Notes under the pieces: generated by a model
What the model was told of the DNA's origin: nothing
The model's database searches: none
What the model saw: only the letters and a program-made list of their open reading frames with translations
Translations under genes and position numbers: made by a program
In this document: positions 8,779 through 18,336 of the stretch, piece after piece
How positions within the stretch are numbered: position 1 is the first letter of the stretch
Layout: the number at the start of each line of letters is the position of its first letter
DNA from: CAVVEC01 sp963770485
GTDB lineage: Bacteria; Acidobacteriota; Terriglobia; Terriglobales; Acidobacteriaceae
NCBI GenBank assembly: GCA_963770485.1
Contig: CAVYPX010000020.1
Coordinates: 1-64,000 of the forward strand
Length of the DNA stretch: 64,000 nt
Reading direction: 5' to 3'

Positions 8779-10806
8779 TCAGTTGGTGTCGATGTTGAAC
8801 CCGAGAAACACGTTGACCTCAACCGGTTGGTCCCCGCGAAATGCTGGACGGAATTTCCATCTGGACAACGCTGCCAGGACCTTGCTGGTCATCACGGCGG
8901 GACCGGGATCGAGCACTCGGGGATCGCGCAGCAATCCGGAAGGAGTAAGAATGCACGCAATTACCAGCCTCGCGCGCGGCAGACCGGCGGGTAAATCAGT
9001 GCGGAGCTGCTGAGGGGCAGTCAAATCTTGCCCGTACGGGTGCTCCGCCGATGTGGGGTCAGCGTACTGCATGACCGCGGTGCCAAGTGCGGTCTCGAGG
9101 TAAATGGTGTAGACTTTGTCGCCCTTGAGCTGGCCGTAGAAGTTGAACGCGCCCCCGGAGCGCGAAGACGCGACGATGGTGATGTCTGGCCCGCCACGCT
9201 TGTTAGCAGTGGACGAGCGCCTGGGGTCCGTGGGTTGGCTTCCATTTGCAGCAAAACTCGGCAGAGTAATCGTATTGCTGCCGCCGCGCACGGAGACTCC
9301 GGGCATGGGCGGTTTGCCGGCAGTTCCGTTACCAGCGCCCCCAGCGCCAGGATAAGGCGAAATTCCACCCGCCGCCATGGCGTCCGATCCGCGGCCCGTG
9401 CCGTCCTTTGCAGCGCCGGGGCCTTCGCCGGAAAGTCCGCTTCCCGCTCCCTCGCCGCGTCCGATACCGGATCCGCCGCCCGATCCACCCAATCCCGGCT
9501 TGGCTCCGCCAGATGGGGACATCGCCAGCGATCCCGCGCCACCGTTTCCCGGGACGCCGACCTTCGATCCCGGCTGGCTGGAAACCACAATCCCCGTTCC
9601 GCCTCCGCTACCACCGCCGTTGGCCGGTGGCGCAGCCACTGCGCCGGCGTCTCCTGGACCGCCCAGTCCCGTGCCGCGGTTGCCGCTCCCCATGCCAGAA
9701 AGCGAGCTGCCCGAGGAAATTGTCGGCGGCGGTGGAACCACGGCCGTGCCGCCACCGCCCAAACCCGCAACCTGCTGATGACGTAGCGAACCACCACCCA
9801 CCTGAGCTGGAGGAGGCACGACGTTGGGATTATTTAAGCCGGCCACTACACGGTTTCCGGTCGAAGCACCGTTCAACTGCACCGGAGGCGGTACTACGGC
9901 GGCATTGCCTGCGCCGCCAAATGCGCGGTGCTCGGTCGAAGTGTTGCCCACCTGAACCGGCGGCGGGATCACCTGCTTCTGCAACTCGCCCGCGCCGAAC
10001 CCCGGTCCCATGGACCTGATGTCCCGCGCTATTTCTGTTGGAGGCGGCGCGATCACGCTGGGCGGAGGCAACGTAAGTTTGGGGTGTAAGTTAGTGACCT
10101 GCTCTGGGGCAGAGACTGGCGGCGGAACTACGGCCACAGCTTCCGAACCTGGCACGCGGATCGAAGTAAAATCGCTTTGCGGAGCACTAGGACTGGGCGG
10201 AACGACGCTCGCGCTTGCTGCCAGCGCGGCCCGCATCTTGTCGCGTTGAACCTCCGGTGTTGGAGGCACTACCGCCTCTGCCATGGCTGGAGCCCGCTGA
10301 GAAGATTTCAGACCTTCCAAGGGTGCGGGGCCAGGAATTGGCTTGTAGGCCAGCAGATTGGCAACTGCCGAATCCGACTGCGGCAAGTTCAGCTTGGGAG
10401 CATCCACCACCTTTTCCCGCAATGAATCCCCGCGCGCCACACGAATGGTCTGAGTGCGGTGATGAGCCTGGTGCCCGCCGGCGCGCCCCGAGCGCCCGGC
10501 CCGTGCTCCGCCTGCGTCCTCGACTTGGGGCAGTTCGTCACCAGAGAAATAAATGACGTCGTATTTCGGCAAAGGCGGCGGCTGGTAGGGCCCCAGGCCG
10601 GCCAACTTGGCTGGCAGGACGATCGCAAGCACCAACAGTGCAACCTCGAGCACCCAGGAGGCGAGCATTTGCCGGTAAGGAAATAGCCCGACCGGGGCTT
10701 CTCCGCCCAAGGGCTCAAGAGAGCGTTCCAGCGCAGGCCGGATGGCCGTGCGAAATTCCTGCCACGGTGACGACCATTCGACCAGCAGCTTGGGCGCGTC
10801 GTTCAT
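8779..10806 (-). CDS. TonB-family protein with very long Pro/Gly-rich repeat linker, last gene of the tad operon
   Basis: 675 residues. A short cytoplasmic start is followed by one membrane helix (about residues 48-70), then a periplasmic linker of roughly 480 residues. The linker is made of proline-rich units (VVPPPVQ, VIPPPVQVGN, VVPPPAQVGG, spaced about 27 residues apart) and a glycine/serine/alanine-rich stretch. The C-terminal ~100 residues are a TonB C-terminal fold (ARLVIACILTPSGLLRDPRV ... ALSRWKFRPAF). TonB proteins reach through the periplasm to outer-membrane partners. Its start overlaps the DUF192 stop by 4 bases, tying it to the Tad operon. That suggests it spans the envelope for the pilus or its secretin rather than for nutrient uptake; this is inference. 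Confidence 0.82.
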   Translation of the reverse strand: MNDAPKLLVEWSSPWQEFRTAIRPALERSLEPLGGEAPVGLFPYRQMLASWVLEVALLVLAIVLPAKLAGLGPYQPPPLPKYDVIYFSGDELPQVEDAGGARAGRSGRAGGHQAHHRTQTIRVARGDSLREKVVDAPKLNLPQSDSAVANLLAYKPIPGPAPLEGLKSSQRAPAMAEAVVPPTPEVQRDKMRAALAASASVVPPSPSAPQSDFTSIRVPGSEAVAVVPPPVSAPEQVTNLHPKLTLPPPSVIAPPPTEIARDIRSMGPGFGAGELQKQVIPPPVQVGNTSTEHRAFGGAGNAAVVPPPVQLNGASTGNRVVAGLNNPNVVPPPAQVGGGSLRHQQVAGLGGGGTAVVPPPPTISSGSSLSGMGSGNRGTGLGGPGDAGAVAAPPANGGGSGGGTGIVVSSQPGSKVGVPGNGGAGSLAMSPSGGAKPGLGGSGGGSGIGRGEGAGSGLSGEGPGAAKDGTGRGSDAMAAGGISPYPGAGGAGNGTAGKPPMPGVSVRGGSNTITLPSFAANGSQPTDPRRSSTANKRGGPDITIVASSRSGGAFNFYGQLKGDKVYTIYLETALGTAVMQYADPTSAEHPYGQDLTAPQQLRTDLPAGLPRARLVIACILTPSGLLRDPRVLDPGPAVMTSKVLAALSRWKFRPAFRGDQPVEVNVFLGFNIDTN

Positions 10807-11201
10807 GCCGAACCGGTCTCCCGCGCCTGGCCGAAAGCAATCTCAATTTCATCCCCGATCACAGTTCCGCTCGGCTCAAGCGTGTTGCCCGGCAATTCGA
10901 GAACCGAGGCCGCCCGCATGCTCACGCGCGCCATTCGCCACGGTTTCAGATTTTGTTCCATATGTACTACTAACTTATTCGCGTCCAGATAAATGACGTC
11001 AATCGGGAAGTTCATGGCCAGCGTATGTACGCCGTGGCAGGGGACAATCCAAAGGCCGTTGCCGACGGAAAACTTCTCCGCATTCATGCCGATTAGTCCG
11101 CGCAGGCGTGACCAGTGGGTTCCGGCGACCGACAAACGAGTGGCCAGATAGGCGTGGCGCGTTCGATTGAACGCATATCCTTTGGGACTCGTTACCGACA
11201 T
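10803..11201 (-). CDS. DUF192 domain protein
   Basis: 132 residues from ATG 11201, chosen because an AGGAG lies about 7 bases upstream; a TTG at 11219 would add six residues. The DUF192 family signature is clear: RLRGLIGM near the start, then GLWIVPCHGVHTLAMNFPIDVIYLD and the late VLELPGNT segment. The family fold is small, all-beta and of unknown function; it is frequently a periplasmic protein and is often found near pilus or secretion genes. Here it is embedded between tadC and tonB with a 4-base overlap to tonB. No signal peptide is obvious. Confidence 0.88.
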   Translation of the reverse strand: MSVTSPKGYAFNRTRHAYLATRLSVAGTHWSRLRGLIGMNAEKFSVGNGLWIVPCHGVHTLAMNFPIDVIYLDANKLVVHMEQNLKPWRMARVSMRAASVLELPGNTLEPSGTVIGDEIEIAFGQARETGSA

Positions 11202-11238
11202 CACAACTCCTGGATTCAATTCTTGACCTAAGGCGTTT

Positions 11239-12141
11239 TCACTTTCCCATCTCTGGCATCAGCGTCCGGATCAACTGGATCACGGCCGGCCCGAGGGTGA
11301 CAAACATGATCGAGGGGAGGACAAATAATACGAGGGGGATCACCATTTTAATCGTTGTCTTGGCGGCTTGCTCTTCGGCTCTTTGCCGGCGCTCGGTGCG
11401 CAACGAGTCCGAGTGCACGCGCAAAGCCTGGGCCACACTGGTACCGAAGCGGTCTGTCTGAATCAATGTTCCCACCAGGGAGCGGATATCGTCAACTCCT
11501 GTGCGCTCCACCAGGTTGCGCAAGGCTTCCGCTCTGGGCTTGCCGGCCCGCATCTCCAAGTTTACCAGGTGGAACTCGTCACTCAGTTCCGGATGGGCGT
11601 GATGCAGGTCCTGGCCCACGCGCATCATGGCCTGATCCAGCGCTAGCCCGGCTTCGACGCAGATCACGGTAAGATCCAGCGCGTCCGGGAGCCCCAGCGT
11701 GATCCGCATCTGGCGAGCTCGGATCAGTCGCTTCAGCACAAAGCGGGGCAAAAAGAAACCGAAACCTCCCACCCCCACCATAAGCAGGGGCGAGTTGAAC
11801 CCACTCACCAGAATGACCAGCGCAAACCCCAATAGCGCGGTCGCCAAACGGCTGCCGACGTACACGGTCAAGTGGCGAGGCTCGCGATAGCCCGCCTGGA
11901 TCAACCAACGCCGCGTCCGCGAGACCTCACTCGGCGATAACGGAATCGCCTTGCTGAAAGGATCGAGGGCTTGCTCGAGTCGCTCTTTGAGCGCCGGCTT
12001 TTCCTGCGGCTTGGCCCGCTGCCAGCCCAGTGCCCGCAAGCGCGCGCCCAGCACAGAAGATGGCGCATAGGCCGCTGCCCCAAACGAAAATATCGCCAGG
12101 ACAATAGTAAGGAACACGACTATGGTCAATGCCAGCGCCAT
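11239..12141 (-). CDS. tadC: Tad pilus platform protein TadC (type II secretion F family)
   Basis: 300 residues. An N-terminal hydrophobic helix (about 5-27) and a cytoplasmic segment are followed by the GspF/T2SSF domain (about 125-285). This has the typical pattern GLPDALDLTVICVEAGLALDQAM and the VGTLIQTDRFGTSVAQALRVHS motif, with transmembrane helices near residues 90-125 and at the C-terminus. It forms the inner-membrane platform with TadB on which the CpaF motor acts. It follows tadB by only 3 bases, so the two are co-translated. The gene order tadA-tadB-tadC is the standard Tad order. Confidence 0.93.
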   Translation of the reverse strand: MALALTIVVFLTIVLAIFSFGAAAYAPSSVLGARLRALGWQRAKPQEKPALKERLEQALDPFSKAIPLSPSEVSRTRRWLIQAGYREPRHLTVYVGSRLATALLGFALVILVSGFNSPLLMVGVGGFGFFLPRFVLKRLIRARQMRITLGLPDALDLTVICVEAGLALDQAMMRVGQDLHHAHPELSDEFHLVNLEMRAGKPRAEALRNLVERTGVDDIRSLVGTLIQTDRFGTSVAQALRVHSDSLRTERRQRAEEQAAKTTIKMVIPLVLFVLPSIMFVTLGPAVIQLIRTLMPEMGK

Positions 12142-12144
12142 GTC

Positions 12145-13131
12145 TTAGACCTGAATCTGAATGATCTTGCGAATCACAAAATAACCTACGGTTTGCAGCA
12201 CAATACCCGCCACGACCAGGGTATGGCCAATGGGGTCGGCGAACAACGGTCGAACGAACATGGGGTTCATCATCAGCATGGCGATCACAATGAGGGGGGG
12301 GAGGCCCATCAAAAGCATCATAGTCAGCCGTCCCTGCGCCGTGTAAACCCGCACCTGCCGCATGATCTTGAATCGTTCCCGGATCACATAAGAGAGGTTA
12401 TCGAGAATTTCGGCCAAATTGCCCCCGGTTTCGCGCTGCAACATCACCGCCGTAACAAAGAACTTGACGTCCACCAGCGGCATCCGCTCGGTGAGGTTCA
12501 TCAGCGCATCCCGGACCGGCAGGCCGAACTTCTGCTCTTCAAACAGCTTGCGGAACTCCGAGGCCACCGGCTCGGAGATCTCGTTGGCAATCAACTCCAG
12601 TGCTGTGGTAAAAGCGTGTCCGGCGCGCACCGCTCTGGCCAAGGTATCAATGGCCTCGGGAAACAATTCCTCAAACTTCCGGAATCGCTTGGTCCTGCGA
12701 TACGAAGCATAGGAGTAGGGAAGAATTCCCCCTAGCACGATGCCGGTGAAGGCGAACAGTAGAGCCTGATTCTGGGGCAGAGAACCAGCCATCAGCAGCC
12801 CCAGTCCGCCCATGGCCAGGGAGCTGAACAGGCACAGGAACAAGATATTTCCTGCCCGCATTTTCAGGTTTGCCTGCTCGAGCAGAATCTGCAGGTTGGA
12901 AATCCGCGTGGATCGGCGCAGCAGATTGTCCAGCGCTGGAATCTCACTCAGCATCTCGTCGCGCACCAAGGCAAGTTCTTCGTCGGGGCCCTGTTCCGCC
13001 GCCTTCTCCACGGTTGCCAGACGCTCGCGTAACAGCCGGGCCTGGGCGCTGCGCTGGTCCAGCAAAGAACCGACCGCAAACACGCCCAACGCAACGACCA
13101 CGAAAACCAGGATGGCGATAATCGCTAGCAT
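12145..13131 (-). CDS. tadB: Tad pilus platform protein TadB (type II secretion F family)
   Basis: 328 residues. The N-terminal membrane helix (about 2-24) is followed by a basic cytoplasmic region, further helices near residues 95-140, and the T2SSF domain. The diagnostic stretch is FPEAIDTLARAVRAGHAFTTAL followed by VTAVMLQRETGGNLAEILDNLS; the protein ends with two transmembrane helices. It is the partner of TadC in the inner-membrane assembly platform of Flp pili. It starts 32 bases after the end of cpaF and abuts tadC. Confidence 0.93.
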   Translation of the reverse strand: MLAIIAILVFVVVALGVFAVGSLLDQRSAQARLLRERLATVEKAAEQGPDEELALVRDEMLSEIPALDNLLRRSTRISNLQILLEQANLKMRAGNILFLCLFSSLAMGGLGLLMAGSLPQNQALLFAFTGIVLGGILPYSYASYRRTKRFRKFEELFPEAIDTLARAVRAGHAFTTALELIANEISEPVASEFRKLFEEQKFGLPVRDALMNLTERMPLVDVKFFVTAVMLQRETGGNLAEILDNLSYVIRERFKIMRQVRVYTAQGRLTMMLLMGLPPLIVIAMLMMNPMFVRPLFADPIGHTLVVAGIVLQTVGYFVIRKIIQIQV

Positions 13132-13163
13132 GATGTTTTAATCCGGAACTCCGTCAGAGTTCT

Positions 13164-14459
13164 CTAAACCTCCATTCGAGAATCAAACAGCGCAGGCCGC
13201 AACCGCAAACCGGCAGTGGCCAGCCGATCAGCAAATTTGGGCCGAATCCCAGTCGCTTTAAAAAGACCCCTGACCTTGCCGCTCTCATCAATCCCAAGCC
13301 GCTCGAATACAAAAATATCCTGCAGGGCAATAACGTCGCCTTCCATGCCCGTGACTTCGGAAACCGAAATTACCTTGCGGGTTCCGTCGGACAGACGCGC
13401 GATCTGCACGATGGCATGAATGGCGGCAGCGATTTGTGCCCGCATGGCATGCTCAGGCAAATTGAGGTTAGCCATGGAAACCATACTTTCCAAGCGGGCC
13501 AAGGCGTCACGGTTTGCATTGGCGTGCACCGTGGTCAGGGAACCCTCGTGGCCGGTGTTCATGGCCTGTAACATGTCGAAGGCTTCTTCGCCGCGCACCT
13601 CGCCCACCACAATGCGGTCGGGACGCATACGCAAACTGTTAATGACGAGCTGCCGTTGCCGCACTGCGCCTTTGCCTTCAATGTTGGGCGGCCGGGTTTC
13701 GAGGCGCACCACGTGCTCCTGTTTCATCTGCAGTTCGGCTGCATCCTCGATCGTGACCACGCGTTCAGAATTCGGAATGTAACCCGAAAGCACATTCAGC
13801 AGCGTGGTCTTGCCGGCGCCCGTTCCTCCAGAAATCAGGAGATTGAGCCGCCCTTTGACCATGGCGGAAAGCAGTTCCAGCATGGGCTCCGTCAGAGTCT
13901 TGTTTTCGATCATGTTACGAGCGGTGACGGGATCGCGGCCGAAACGCCGGATGGATAGACACGGCCCATCAATCGCCAGCGGGGGGATGATTGCGTTCAC
14001 ACGCGAACCGTCCGCCAAGCGCGCATCCACCATGGGAGACGATTCGTCCACACGCCGGCCGACACGAGATACGATCCGGTCGATGATCTGCATCAGGTGC
14101 TGATCGTCTTTGAAGCTCAAGCCGGTGGGCTCAATCTTGCCGGCGCGTTCAACATACACCTTGTCGAAACGGTTCACCAGAATGTCGGAAACGGTCGGAT
14201 CCTTGAGGAGCGGTTCCAGCGGCCCGAGGCCGAAGATTTCGTCGAGAATCTCGCGCGACAGACGTTCGCGCTCAGCAAAGCTGAGGGGCACCGCCTCGCT
14301 GTTCACGGTATTGCGGATCAGGACCAGAACTTCGTCGCGGGCGGCGTCACCCGGCGAGCGCCCCAATTTCTCGAGGTCCAGCCGGTCAAGAATCTTACGG
14401 TGGAGATCCGCTTTAACCTGCTGGTATTCGGCTCTCTCGAAGGTCTGCAAATTCGCCAT
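13164..14459 (-). CDS. cpaF: Tad/Flp pilus motor ATPase CpaF (TadA)
   Basis: 431 residues, normal for the family. The secretion ATPase domain has Walker A GGTGAGKTT (about residue 211), the Asp box EDAAELQ, the Walker B-type region MRPDRIVVGEVRGEEAFDMLQAMNTGHEG and the His box TTVHAN. The N-terminal half carries the CpaF signature EIFGLGPLEPLLKDP. It powers pilus extension, and in Tad systems also retraction, from the cytoplasmic face. It lies 25 bases downstream of cpaE. Confidence 0.96.
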   Translation of the reverse strand: MANLQTFERAEYQQVKADLHRKILDRLDLEKLGRSPGDAARDEVLVLIRNTVNSEAVPLSFAERERLSREILDEIFGLGPLEPLLKDPTVSDILVNRFDKVYVERAGKIEPTGLSFKDDQHLMQIIDRIVSRVGRRVDESSPMVDARLADGSRVNAIIPPLAIDGPCLSIRRFGRDPVTARNMIENKTLTEPMLELLSAMVKGRLNLLISGGTGAGKTTLLNVLSGYIPNSERVVTIEDAAELQMKQEHVVRLETRPPNIEGKGAVRQRQLVINSLRMRPDRIVVGEVRGEEAFDMLQAMNTGHEGSLTTVHANANRDALARLESMVSMANLNLPEHAMRAQIAAAIHAIVQIARLSDGTRKVISVSEVTGMEGDVIALQDIFVFERLGIDESGKVRGLFKATGIRPKFADRLATAGLRLRPALFDSRMEV

Positions 14460-14484
14460 GGGTCTGCCTGAACTCCGTTACTTC

Positions 14485-15657
14485 CTATACGGTCTTAAAT
14501 AAAGACCAGGCCTTGCGCTTCACGTCCAATTCGTTTTCGGTCAAGCGGGCCGCCAGCCCGGCAAAGGAGCGTGCAATGTCGGTGTGATTCTGCTGCATAA
14601 CTGGTATCCCGCGGTCAATCGCCGTCGAGACTGCGAAATACTGATTCGGGATCATCCACAACAGCTTGACGCCGGCCGCAGCCTCGGCATCGGTTTTGCT
14701 GAAGCCCGGCGTCTTGCGAAAGCGATTCAGCACTAACTGCACTTTCTCGCGTCCGCCCGTCTCCCCTAAATACTGCTGAACCCGAGCCGCACTCCACAAC
14801 GAAGCTACGTCGGTGTGCGCCACCATCAACACGGTTTGCGATAAGTTGCAGACCAGACGCGTGGTTGGATCCAGACGTGAGGAAGCATCCACCACTACGT
14901 AACGGAAATGGCTGACCAGCATATCGAACAACCTGGCAAACTCCGCCGTCGAAGGCTCGACGACAACCGGAGCGTTGGGACCGGCGAGCAACTGCAGTCC
15001 TCCGCTGTGCCGGGTTGTGAAACTCTCGAGCAGAGAACCGTCCAGACGGTGCAGGTTGCGGATTGCATCCGTCACGCTGAATACCGGCTTCAAGTTCATG
15101 TGCAGTGCCGCATGCCCCAGCGGAGCGATGTCCACCAAGGCAACATTCCCATGGGCGGACTGCAAGGCCAGCGCGAGATTGACCGCGATCGTGGTCGCGC
15201 CCCCGCCCCCTTTGGCGTTGACCACGGTAAAAATCTTGCCGCGGGATTCCTCCCGTCGCCCTTTACGCTGAGCCGCGGTCAGGCGGACGAAGGCTTCGAG
15301 AAGATCTGTGGTGGTCGTCGGCCGCTCGATAAACTCGCGTGCCCCGCAGCGCATAGCGCCCACGATTACCTGCGGTTGCGCGATGCTGCCCACGGCAAAG
15401 AGCGCTGGATCCGGCAACTCCTGATGCAAAAGCTCAATCGCCCGCAAAGCCAAAGTCGCGTTGTCGGCGGGTATGTCCACCAGGACTACGTCGGGATTAG
15501 CGCTCTGGACGCGGCGCATGACCGGATCGGTGGCAGCGATGGGAAAGGTGGCGCAAGTGTGCACGGCCCGGGCCACGCTAGTGCCATCCACCAGCACCTG
15601 CAAAACGGCGCGCTGTTCGCTATCCCCGGCGATGATTACAACCAGAAGTTCGGGCAT
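14485..15657 (-). CDS. cpaE: Tad pilus localisation ATPase CpaE (TadZ, MinD/ParA type)
   Basis: 390 residues. The N-terminal ~130 residues resemble a receiver-like domain (VLVDIPADN, then a variable region). The C-terminal two thirds are a MinD/ParA ATPase with the deviant Walker A motif KGGGGATTIAVNLALAL (about residue 149) and the switch region DIAPLGHAALHMNL, followed by the VVDASSRLDPTT region. TadZ/CpaE proteins place the pilus machinery at a cell pole or site. It sits between the secretin and motor genes, in canonical position. Confidence 0.92.
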   Translation of the reverse strand: MPELLVVIIAGDSEQRAVLQVLVDGTSVARAVHTCATFPIAATDPVMRRVQSANPDVVLVDIPADNATLALRAIELLHQELPDPALFAVGSIAQPQVIVGAMRCGAREFIERPTTTTDLLEAFVRLTAAQRKGRREESRGKIFTVVNAKGGGGATTIAVNLALALQSAHGNVALVDIAPLGHAALHMNLKPVFSVTDAIRNLHRLDGSLLESFTTRHSGGLQLLAGPNAPVVVEPSTAEFARLFDMLVSHFRYVVVDASSRLDPTTRLVCNLSQTVLMVAHTDVASLWSAARVQQYLGETGGREKVQLVLNRFRKTPGFSKTDAEAAAGVKLLWMIPNQYFAVSTAIDRGIPVMQQNHTDIARSFAGLAARLTENELDVKRKAWSLFKTV

Positions 15658-15761
15658 GAGCTGCTACGTCCTGTGCAGAAAACCTCACAATTGCGAAACC
15701 CAACCATTAAAGACTAATCGAGCCGAAACGGCCTGGGCAAAAGCCGGCTGTACCCCAACCC

Positions 15762-17264
15762 TCATTTGCCGCTACCCGGAGGCTTCTTTGATCCATCAAA
15801 TTTGTCCTTGTCCAAAAAGGGCTGCGGATAATTGGGCAGCGCCGGGTTTTGCGCACTTGGGGAGATGCGGTGCACCGTGCACAAAACCATCAGTTCCGAC
15901 TTGCTCTTTTGCATATTCTTGCTGCGGAACAGATTACCCAGGATCGGAATATCCCCGAGCCCAGGCACTTTATTGTAGATCTCCGTCATGCGATTATCGA
16001 TGAGTCCGGCAATCACGAAGCTTTGACCGTCTTGCAGCTCAAATTCGGTGTCGGCCCGCCGCGTGCTCAAAGCTGGAACACTAAAGCCGGAAATGGTCAG
16101 CCCGTTGGCGAAGTCCAGTTGGCTCACTTCCGGCACCACGCGCAAGTGAATGTTCCCATTTGGCATGATCACGGGCGTGAAATTCAGCTTTACTCCGAAC
16201 TGCTTGAACGAGATGCTGACGGCAGTAAAACCTTGCCCTGGCTGAACGACAGGAAAAGGGAACTCGCCGCCGGCCAGGAAGCTGGCCTCCTTGCCATTGA
16301 CTGCAATCAGGTTCGGCTCTGCCAGAATCTGCAACAGGTTCTTCGCCTGCAGCGCCTCCACGACCGCGCCAAAATTGATGTCGCTGCGGAACAGGAAAAG
16401 GTTCAACGCGTTGGTAAGGTTGATCGTGGGCGGCGTGCTGGAGGTGGATGTGGTGGTGGTGCCGCCGGCAGTGCTGGTGCTGGCGGAACTGGTAGAGATG
16501 GAAAACCCGCCATACTGTCCCGTAGTCAGGGTGCCAGTGGTATTGCCCGTGCCTGGAGTGAAGAAGTTGGCGCCGAGTTGTAACACGGCCGTGCGGTCAA
16601 CCTCAGCGAATTTCACTTCCAGCAGAACCTCCTGCGCGCCCACGGGGCCAAAGGTGAGCACGTTCACTACATTCTTGGAGTACGCTTCGGCGATCATGCC
16701 GGCGCGCTTGGCGATGTCCTCGGTCGAAACGTGCCCGGAAAGCACTATCGCGGAACGGGAAGGAGTGACCGTAATGCGTTCGTCCGGGAATACACTTTTT
16801 TCTTCCTCAGCCGCGGCGCTGACGTCCACATCCACGCGCAGGTCGAAGCTGCGTGAGCGTTCCAGTTCATCCCAGATGAGCAGGGAGACTTCGCCGGCGG
16901 ACCGGCCATGCACCAGAATCTGGGTGGGCCCGACCACAATAGGATCGGCTACGCCCGGATCGGTGACCGAAACTCTCCGAATCCGCTCGGTGGTGTTGAT
17001 CAGTATTGACTTGCCAACCATCACACGCAGCGGGGCAGAGCCGGGCGATTCAGCGCCTGGGGCTTGCGCACTGGCGCCGGGCCCCTGCGGCTGGGTTTGA
17101 TCGGGTGCGGTCGGAGGTGCCGCCTGCTGCAAGCCAGGCGCAGCTTGCTCCGGCACCGCCTGGGTGGCCGGGACAGCCGGAGTAGCGCCGGGTTCCTGGG
17201 TCTGGGCCGCCACAGCAGCGCAAAGCAGCAGAACGCACCAAACTACCGCCGTCAACCTGGGCAT
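15762..17264 (-). CDS. cpaC: Tad pilus secretin CpaC (RcpA)
   Basis: 500 residues from ATG 17264; an upstream ATG at 17300 lacks a ribosome site, whereas GGGGAGAG precedes 17264. A signal peptide (AVVWCVLLLCAAVAAQ) is followed by a low-complexity Pro/Ala/Gln stretch (to about residue 75). Next comes a pilus-assembly N domain (GKSILINTTERIRRVSVTDP), a BON-like region (ITVTPSRSAIVLSGHV), and the secretin domain. The secretin domain includes AEPNLIAVNGKEASFLAGGEFPFP and ends with VPGLGDIPILGNLFRS, the classic secretin C-terminal motif. A Ser/Thr-rich insert occurs around residues 255-285. It forms the outer-membrane gate for the Flp pilus. Confidence 0.94.
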   Translation of the reverse strand: MPRLTAVVWCVLLLCAAVAAQTQEPGATPAVPATQAVPEQAAPGLQQAAPPTAPDQTQPQGPGASAQAPGAESPGSAPLRVMVGKSILINTTERIRRVSVTDPGVADPIVVGPTQILVHGRSAGEVSLLIWDELERSRSFDLRVDVDVSAAAEEEKSVFPDERITVTPSRSAIVLSGHVSTEDIAKRAGMIAEAYSKNVVNVLTFGPVGAQEVLLEVKFAEVDRTAVLQLGANFFTPGTGNTTGTLTTGQYGGFSISTSSASTSTAGGTTTTSTSSTPPTINLTNALNLFLFRSDINFGAVVEALQAKNLLQILAEPNLIAVNGKEASFLAGGEFPFPVVQPGQGFTAVSISFKQFGVKLNFTPVIMPNGNIHLRVVPEVSQLDFANGLTISGFSVPALSTRRADTEFELQDGQSFVIAGLIDNRMTEIYNKVPGLGDIPILGNLFRSKNMQKSKSELMVLCTVHRISPSAQNPALPNYPQPFLDKDKFDGSKKPPGSGK

Positions 17265-17329
17265 TTCTCGGTTCTCTCCCCTACGGGAGCAGATGAACAT
17301 GTTTTGTGACCTCGAAACTTGACTTGTGC

Positions 17330-18169
17330 TCAGAACTTGTCTTCTTCCCGCTTGTCTCCCTTGTAGATCTCCACCGTATAAGTAGCAGGCGCCGCCGGAA
17401 CCTCGACGGCGATGCGCTTAGGTCTGGGCCGCGGGGCCGCCGGGGGCGGCGCCGCTGCGGGTACGTTCTTATACAGTGAGTCGGATCGAACCGCGGCCAC
17501 CATGGTTTGCGCGGTGTCCAGTGGGTTGCGCAGGACCAGTTGAATATGGCCCTGGGAACTGGCCAGAGTGAGCCTCTCCGCATCATCCGGCGACAACAGC
17601 AGTGTGACCACCGGGGCGCTCTGCGGTTCACCCGCGGAATTGCGTTCCAACTTCTGCCCGGTGGCGATGACCGCCACATTCTCCAACACCGTCGTGGTTT
17701 GCGGCTCGTTCGAGCCTTGGGGATTTCCGGTCAGCAGCACGTCCACACGCGTTCCCGGCAGCACGAAACCCGAAACCGCCGTCGTGTCATTGACCCGCAC
17801 TGACACCGCGCGCATTCCAGGTGGGATCAGTGCCGGCAAACCGAACCCTGCATTTTCGCCCGCCAGCTTGCTGGGAAGAATAAATTCCCCTTTGGCAATC
17901 GGCAGCACCACGCCTCGCCCCACCACTTTCGTTTTCAGATGGAAGCAACCGGCAGGCAGATCCCCAGCCGGGAAACGCACCAGCCTTATGTCCTTATCCT
18001 CGACTCTTGTCCCGACTTGCAAGTCTGCCGCCGCCACGACCACCTCTTCCCCGAGGGCAGCAGTCGGTCCCGTTCTCGACTGCAGATTGCGGTAGACAAC
18101 AAAGCTCACGAACGCGCCCAATGCCAGAGCGACAAATCCGATTAGCAAAAGCCGATTGCGATTCATCAC
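17330..18169 (-). CDS. cpaB: Flp pilus assembly protein CpaB (RcpC)
   Basis: 279 residues. A membrane anchor (about 5-25) is followed by a SAF/AFP domain (VVAAADLQVGTRVEDKDIRLVRFPAG) and the CpaB signature IPPGMRAVSVRVNDTTAVSGFVLPGTRVDVLLTG. The C-terminal half includes LLLSPDDAERLTLASSQGHIQLVLRNPLD. The C-terminus has a short Ala/Pro-rich tail and a basic end. The family is a periplasmic, peptidoglycan-associated partner of the secretin. It lies 225 bases after the pilin and 65 bases before the secretin start. Confidence 0.94.
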   Translation of the reverse strand: MMNRNRLLLIGFVALALGAFVSFVVYRNLQSRTGPTAALGEEVVVAAADLQVGTRVEDKDIRLVRFPAGDLPAGCFHLKTKVVGRGVVLPIAKGEFILPSKLAGENAGFGLPALIPPGMRAVSVRVNDTTAVSGFVLPGTRVDVLLTGNPQGSNEPQTTTVLENVAVIATGQKLERNSAGEPQSAPVVTLLLSPDDAERLTLASSQGHIQLVLRNPLDTAQTMVAAVRSDSLYKNVPAAAPPPAAPRPRPKRIAVEVPAAPATYTVEIYKGDKREEDKF

Positions 18170-18336
18170 TACTCCTCAGGAAGCAAAACTCGCTCACTGC
18201 GTTCTAAGCTGGTCGAGCGGTGAAACACCAGCGGAAGCCGGCTGATGGCAACCGCCCGGAGAGACCGCGCAATCCTTCTTGCGATCTCATCATTGCTGAT
18301 CAGCGACAGTCATCGAAAGCTGGGTGCAAGCATAGC

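Noticed and set aside
8779..10019. Several long plus-strand Pro-rich frames opposite the TonB gene
   Set aside because: They mirror the Gly/Pro repeats of the real gene and have no start signals.
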